From: Krasilnikovozyma curviuscula
Lineage: Eukaryota > Basidiomycota > Tremellomycetes > Cystofilobasidiales > Mrakiaceae
Direction of reading: 5' to 3'
Length of the DNA stretch: 64,000 nucleotides
Assembly (NCBI GenBank): GCA_014825775.1
Contig: MVAQ01000090.1
Span: 1 to 64,000 of the forward strand
Below, in pieces: positions 58,494 through 64,000 of this stretch; the first letter of the stretch is position 1, and each line of letters starts with the position of its first letter. The notes below the pieces were generated by a model. It was not told where the DNA came from and did no database searches. It worked only from the letters and a program-made list of their open reading frames with translations. The translations under genes and the position numbers were made by a program.

Positions 58494-59425
58494 ATGTCCA
58501 GCTTCTACTCTCTCTCTGCTGCCCAACCAAAGGTCAGTCTGCCTCTGACGGATGAATTATGTGCATTGCTGGGCTGATCTTCTCTTCCTTTGATACTGTT
58601 GTTTTATACGATACAGGGTACCTTCGACTTTTCTGCCTTGAAAGGAAAAGTTGCTCTCTTCGTAAATGTGGCTTCTAAATGGTGAGATCGTGGTACTTTT
58701 TCCTCGCCTAGAAAGCCCGGGGTCATTCGGAGAGGCTGATATCTCCTTGATTCCAACATTTGCACAGTGGAAAGACCAAGCAATATGAACAGCTTGAAGG
58801 TCTCTATAAGGCTTACCAACCAAAAGGTATGTACATTGCTTTGTCGGTGGAAACGGAGGTAACCTGGGGACGCCTCCCTACTTGCATCTAGCACATCTGC
58901 TTGTTTCCATCCAGTACCAAAGCTGAGAGCTGACAGATGTGCTTAACTTTTCTTATTTTGTGTCAGGCTTGGTTGTCCTTGGTTTCCCTTCTAACCAGTT
59001 CAAGGCTCAAGAGCCTGGATCTGACGAGGGTACGATTCTTCGTCTCTAACGATATGTTTTAAATTGGTCTCTTATGTTGGTTCGACGTCTTATTTTGCAG
59101 AAATTGCCGAGTTCTGCACTCTCAATTATGGTGTCACTTTCCCAATCTTCAAGAAGGCCGATGTCAACGGTCCTGACACTCAGCCAGTCTACAAGTATCT
59201 CAAAGAACACGCCCCAACCCCAGTTACTGACATCACCTGGAACTTTGGTCAGTTGGAATCTTTAATATTGTGTAATCATTGTGTCATACATGCTCTCTAA
59301 CTGACTCATCTCTTGTGATTACAGACAAATTTATTGTTGACAAGGACGGAAAGGTCGCTGAATACTTCGACAGATCTACTACCATTGAGGAGTTGGAAGC
59401 TGCTGTTAAGAAGTACTTCGATTAG
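58494..59425 (+). CDS. Glutathione peroxidase-like thiol peroxidase
   Basis: Member of the GPX/Hyr1 family, which reduces peroxides with thioredoxin and can relay oxidant signals. About 160 residues from six exons. The active-site Cys is made across an intron (TG at 58680-58681, T at 58768) within NVASKCGKTKQYEQLEGLY. The block that is normally GFPCNQF reads GFPSNQF, so that Cys is replaced by Ser at 58990-58992. The later Cys in EIAEFCTLNYGVTFP, which acts as resolving Cys in yeast Gpx3, is kept. WNFDKFIVDKDGKV is the conserved Trp/Asn block. The loop before it is short, as in plant and fungal monomeric GPX. The start follows a CTGCAG that may be the end of a 5' untranslated intron. Confidence 0.92.
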
Positions 59426-59790
59426 GTGGAAATAGTACTTGTACCAAAATTTCCTTTCTGTTTGGAAACAAACGAACATAACGAGCACCATCGTAATATG
59501 GAAATACCTTCCAAAGCAGTAACAAATACATGAGCCAACAATATCAAACCACAGACAATGAAATAAAAGATCAATCGTAACGAGACAAGCACTGCTTTGT
59601 CTCGCGAATGAGCACATGTGATTCTTCCGAGCAGTGCAGAAGATGACAGATTGCTGATTAGTGATCGATGATATTGCTACAGCTTGTGGCTGAATGAGAG
59701 CACTGATCTACCACTGTTGGTTATTCAGGATCAATGTTGGTAGATAAAATAGAGAGAGAGAACCAGAGCGAGTGACGGCGTTGGTAACGG
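59426..59790. other. Convergent 3' region between GPX and an orphan
   Basis: AT-rich segment with no supported gene. GATGA and CTGA words near 59640-59710 were looked at as C/D snoRNA boxes, but spacing and terminal pairing are not convincing. Confidence 0.4.
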
Positions 59791-60645
59791 TCAGAGGATA
59801 CTCACCTCGTCATTCCACATTTGTCGATCTGACGACAGATAGCGTCTCAGCCGAATGACATCTAAAAGAACATCTCTTGTAGAAATGCTGTTAAATTGCG
59901 AGCCGGTAGTGATATTCTTCAGAAGAACAGTATTACGCTGAGCAGGACTAGAATGGAACCAGTACTTACTTGAGCTCGTTGTGGTATATTGACAAGACCT
60001 CAGCGCAAAGATCCAGCAGCTTCTGACGGAGTGAAGCATCTTGTAGTGGATCACAATATACGAACTGTTCCACCAAGTACCGGAAGCTTTCTATAAGTGG
60101 CATGAGGTCTTAGATAGATGCAGGAAATTCTACTTAAGATGAGTACGCTACTCACCTCGCTCCCAAACTTCAACGCCTTCTAGACCCCTTTGAAAATGCT
60201 GTAACCTCAGCTGGGAGGTATAAGCATTCATAGCACTTTCCTCCTCCTGATAGGACTCTCCCACAACGAAGCTCTCACCTCCTTCCTCCTCAGATTGCGA
60301 TTGCGTTTCCCCCGACGCTCTGCTCAATTCTTGTCCATCTTCCAGTCCGCCGTACCGATACCCATTCAAGTCCTCATCAAATGCAAATACACCAACTTCG
60401 GACTCTCCATCTGTCTCCTCTGACATTCGTCGACCACGCCGAGAGATGGAGGACCGGAATGACGAGTAGCTCTCTCCTCGAGACAAGCGTGGGCGCTGCT
60501 CGCTGCTTTCTTCCACATCACCGTCCCGAGCTCGAAGGGAGACAGTACCAGTATAGTCAACTACTAATCCGCTCCTAGGATCTTCCCAGACACCAAAAAA
60601 AGGATTCCAGATTGGAATGTAGTATGACGAGTTGGACGAGTCCAT
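59791..60645 (-). CDS. Hypothetical acidic protein with helical C-terminus
   Basis: Three exons join to about 240 residues. Exon 1 (60645 to about 60158) begins with aromatic motifs YYIPIWNPFFGVWEDPRSG, then a Ser/Arg/Glu-rich, probably disordered region with runs of Glu and Ser. Exons 2 and 3 are helical: FRYLVEQFVYCDPLQDASLR, LDLCAEVLSIYHNEL and DVLLDVIRLRRYLSSDRQMW. The second intron uses GTAAGT and a TTTAACAG acceptor. I chose that acceptor because it gives the longest helical ending, though others would end the protein earlier. I recognise no family. Confidence 0.5.
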
Positions 60646-61358
60646 TCGTCAGTGGATGCGTCGTTCTTATCACAGATGCTGAATCAAAGCTGGATTCTGT
60701 TAATGAATGATGTGGGTGAAACTAAGATAAGAGTAGAGGGAGTGGGGAAGCTGCCAGGAAGTAGGATGTCGTCTGTCGAACGAAGAGCAGTGCTATTTCT
60801 TCTGTCTGATTTTGCCTGAATCCTGGCCAAGTTTTGTACTTTGTCAGCCAAAAGGAAAATTATCAGAATGGCGCCTTCGGTACAGCATATCATGAGCTTG
60901 ACTAACAGTATGGTCCAGAGAGATTCTCTGTTGCGGAGAGGATGGTGGTTCAGCAGCACCGAGTTGAACCAAAAGGTCAGCAGGTTTAAGAAGAGTAAAT
61001 TAAGGACCGGGTGCTTGGTCGAGGCAGGATCAAACGAGCTGCGGATCGGAGTTGACCTTGCCTCTCAATGATGCGTTTTGTAATGTTTCAAGTCGTGTTT
61101 TGCGTTTCATGCGCTTTGTATGCGGTATGACCCTCATTTGAACACCCAGGTAAACTCTCCCGCCGCATAAGCAGCTCCAAGAAAGAAGCTATATTGGATG
61201 TCACAGTACCCCTATCGACAATCAAGCCGCGCCTATCTTACAACTGCACTACGACCGGACCAAATTATTCTTTTTGAAAACTTACACGGTCGCGTATCAT
61301 TTCTATGAAGGTTCTAGAATAGCACTAACGAGCAATCTCCTCATTTTGTTCGTTCTAG
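60646..61358. other. 713-base gap without a recognised gene
   Basis: Between the start of the orphan and the end of BPL1, both on the minus strand. Some frames are open on each strand (for example from an ATG at 60868 on the plus strand), but none looks like a known protein and no good splice pattern was found. Confidence 0.4.
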
Positions 61359-63747
61359 TCAGTACTTCCGCCTAACCAAACCCTTCATGATGTCGAAGGA
61401 GTTGCCGTCCGGTTGAAGGTCGATGAATTCCTCTTTTGATTTTCCCCAACCACCAGGCAGAATGGAGAACCTGTCATATTCAGATGAAGAGTGGGTGTTT
61501 CCCCCGACTGGGATCGTTCGAAGCATTCCGTGATCCAGAGTGATTGTTGAGATCCGGACTGGAGTTGGGGGTGTTGTTGTTTCAAGGGTGATGAGTTCAT
61601 CGCTGATGGAGGAGTAAATCAGGCGGCGTGAGACAAGGAATAAAAGATTTTTAGTAAAAAAAAACCCGTTGCGGGGGACATTCACGAGCATGGGAGGCCA
61701 CTTACGAGTGCAACCAACGCTCCAGATAACGGTCCCGGAAGGTATCGAATCTCCCCTCCTCCCTAACAAACTCCTGCCAAATATCATCAAACTTCGAAAT
61801 GATAGAGGCCAGAGCTCTCTCCATTGTGGGTCTTGGAAGAGCCTTCTGACCTTTCGACGACTCCGGCAGAGCAGTGTTGTATTCTTCAATCAGCTGAGCA
61901 AGCGAAGTTGTTGGAAGCGCATTGAGGATGTTAATACCTTGACCTTTTGATCGATGAAAAGTTCATTATTTCAGCAAACCGATGGATGGTGTTGTCAAAT
62001 AAACGCCAAAGGATGCTCACCAACAACAAGTTTGAACTCTCCACCGCTCCAACTAGAGTTGACAAGAATACCACCAAGCTTTACCCGTTCACCTTTCCCA
62101 CCATTGCTTCCATCCTTCTTTACTGCATAAACATCATTTGGCCACTTGATAGCGACACCGATATCGCCCGTCGGATCCAACGCTTCGCAGATTGCGACCG
62201 CCATCAGGTACTGTACGAATACAACCTTGGGACCGAGGGCAGCGGGAAGCGAAAGAACGAGGGAGAACTGGAGACAACCTAGTGGTGAGAGCCAGGCGTT
62301 GGATGATCGTCCTCGGGCGGCGAGTTGGAAGGTTGCCAAGGAACAAACTGGGGGTGTGAGATGGAGCAATAACTGGCTGTTCCTGGAAGGAGAAGGAGGA
62401 AGCTCAAATTGTGAGAAAACCCAGAAAAAAAATGGGGGGAAATGTAGCAACTAACTTGTCAAGCATAGTCTGTGTTGATGACACTGCTTCACCGTAGAAA
62501 AGCACATCTCCCAACTTCATTCCATCGGCTGCTGGGCCCGTTCGACCTCTGATCTCATTCAACGCCTCAAAGTATGCTTCCAGATTGAAGAACCGACTCC
62601 ATTGACTAGACTGTTCAATCTGAGAGTCAACAACGAGCACCCGCTTAAGAAGCGTGTTCATGTTGTCAAGTTCTTCTTCCGTCGGCTTTTGTGACCGTAC
62701 GGCGGCGATGGCTGACGACACGGATGGGATGGAACTGGTTGGAATAAATTCAAACGTGTCATTAGAGTCTTCAAGAAGTCTGGAAGTGGATTGGTGTGTG
62801 GATTGGGAGAGGATGGGAATGAGCTTAGAGATGAGTTCCGGAGCGCCGTGTGGGAATAGAGGGTTGGAGATCAAGACTTGAGGTAGTGGATGAGTGGGAA
62901 TCTCGCTTTGAAGCAGCGACGCATCTTTTGGTTTTGATATTCCCAAGATAGCCAAGATTGAAGTCATCAGTTTCAGTCGTTGTTCTTCTGCCTGCTTGAT
63001 AGTTTCCTGCGATAGGTCGGGGTGCAGCCTGGTAAGGACTGTACGATGAGGGTTCTGGAGTAAAGAGTATTCTGGGTGAATTCCCCATAGGGACGCTTTG
63101 CCTTTGCCAACTTTACAAAAGACACCGGCCGTTGGTTTGGTTGGGTGACTGGAGTAAGATGCGAGAGCAAACGAGTCGGGTGATGCAGTGACCGGTGGGA
63201 GGAAGGATCCTCCTCCATTGTAGTAGAGGAGAGAAGTGACGAGAGGTGGAATAGCTGTAGAGCCTGGTGGTAGTTGTTTTTCGAAATCTACCAAGTTAAC
63301 GGTGATTTCGACCCCACGGGCGCCTTCGTCTGACTCGTAGACGAACCCAGGGAATACCAAGCCTTCACAAGCACCAGGCCAGAACTTCAGGTCTCTGTAC
63401 TGGTGTACTTTGTACACTGGTGAATCCATCATGAACCTAACCTCATCACTGCCATAGTAGCCTCCTGCGCAAATCCCCAAAAAGCTGCCGCCGTTGGCTA
63501 CAAACTCTCGTATCAACCTGTCGCCTTTCCCAGCGAGTGACGATGCGTAGGGTGTATCTCTACCACCTGGTAAGACTAACAGAGCACATTTGTCCTGCCA
63601 TGGCTCGACGAGCAGTGCCTGAGGCGTGATTGGTGAAACGGTGTAGAACGGCGTTAGGATGGCTCGAAGGGTTGAGACTGTTTGAGAATAGGATGAAGCT
63701 GCTACTCCTGGGCCTTGATACACCAGAACTTGGAAGAGAGCTGGCAT
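61359..63747 (-). CDS. BPL1: Biotin protein ligase
   Basis: Two-part eukaryotic biotin ligase that attaches biotin to acetyl-CoA and pyruvate carboxylases. The N-terminal half is the glutamine-amidotransferase-like domain found in fungal enzymes: VLVYQGPGVA, LLVLPGGRDTPYA, FLGICAGGYYG and a GSTAIPPLVTSLLYYNGGG block. The catalytic half, after an intron, shows EAVSSTQTMLDK, the biotin-binding AARGRSSNAWLSP, and IKWPNDVYA, then LGGILVNSSWSGGEFKLVVG. The C-terminus (SILPGGWGKSKEEFIDLQPDGNSFDIMKGLVRRK) matches the family. About 720 residues. The start is the ATG at 63747, which gives the yeast-like MPALFQVLVYQG; a stop and no ATG lie upstream. Confidence 0.93.
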
Positions 63748-63842
63748 GGTTGACGTGGTGGTTACGCTGTAAAAGCGTCCAACAACCGGTGGGGTGTCGT
63801 GGGAGAGAAAAAGTTGGGGTCGCAACCGAGTCAGTTTTCTAT

Positions 63843-63896
63843 CTGATTGGGGACAACAGCAAGTCAGGAAGACGAGCCAGCTGACCTCATACTCAC
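63843..63896 (-). other. Probable intron in the BPL1 5' untranslated leader
   Basis: On the minus strand GTGAGT at 63896 and a CAATCAG acceptor at 63843, 54 bases apart, flank a CTGACT branch-like sequence. It lies 95 bases before the BPL1 ATG. No ATG is created in frame by splicing, so it is best read as a leader intron; the beginning of another gene further right cannot be excluded. Confidence 0.45.
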
Positions 63897-64000
63897 TACT
63901 TGTCTCTTGATTTCAAGGTCTAACCACCCTGTTGATCGGATCAATGAAAGGTTGTCCGATGTGTAGACATGAACTGCTCGCAACGTACCAATACAGCGAG

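Noticed and set aside
59630..59720. Possible C/D box snoRNA
   Set aside because: GATGA and CTGA words occur, but spacing, terminal stem and a guide match could not be shown.
1..64000. Transposons, CRISPR arrays, prokaryotic defence systems, viral insertions
   Set aside because: No transposase, reverse transcriptase, regular spacer array, terminal repeat or viral protein was seen anywhere.

Overview
This window is nuclear DNA of a fungus, most likely a basidiomycete yeast of the Tremellomycetes (Cryptococcus/Kwoniella/Tremella-like). The evidence is about 24 well-supported genes on both strands, nearly all broken by many short GT-AG introns (mostly 45 to 90 bases), short intergenic gaps, bidirectional promoters, and uniformly fungal proteins. 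No transposon, CRISPR array or rRNA gene was seen, and I recognised no tRNA. All gene models were spliced by eye from consensus splice sites and family motifs, so exon edges are predictions.

Layout. From 1 to 16 kb: an Hst3/Hst4-type sirtuin (-), a membrane-anchored GH16 glucanase (-), GET1 (+), a vacuolar amino-acid transporter (+), a PI-specific phospholipase C (+), a NudE homologue (+), an ankyrin protein (-) and one or two uncertain small genes. From 17 to 32 kb: a large three-RRM protein (+), SHY1/SURF1 (-), a Ser-rich orphan (+), a TM198-like membrane protein (-) and the GTPase GNL1 (-). From 32 to 42 kb: a tiny four-exon metallothionein (-) that no single-frame search would show, an SDR-like membrane protein (-), an ENA-type P-type cation ATPase (+) and a cytochrome P450 (+). 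From 42 to 51 kb: elongation factor 2 (+), a TBL1/Sif2-type WD40 corepressor (+) and a PhzF-family isomerase (+). From 51 to 64 kb: a long PPR-like protein (-), BET2 (-), ARP4 (+), glutathione peroxidase (+), an orphan (-) and biotin protein ligase (-).

Most genes are housekeeping: tail-anchored protein insertion (GET1), Rab prenylation (BET2), dynein regulation (NudE), chromatin (HST, ARP4, TBL1), mitochondrial assembly (SHY1, PPR), translation (EF2, GNL1) and biotinylation (BPL1). Between 31.9 and 39 kb lie two metal/ion stress genes, the metallothionein and the ENA-type pump. Four PacC/Rim101-type GCCAAG cores sit just upstream of the pump, which suggests alkaline-pH control.

The most interesting items are the hidden micro-exon metallothionein, the PacC-site cluster, the EF2 start codon split by an intron, the 6-base and 10-base micro-exons in ARP4 and the P450, and a glutathione peroxidase that keeps the catalytic Cys but has Ser in the conserved GFPCNQF block.
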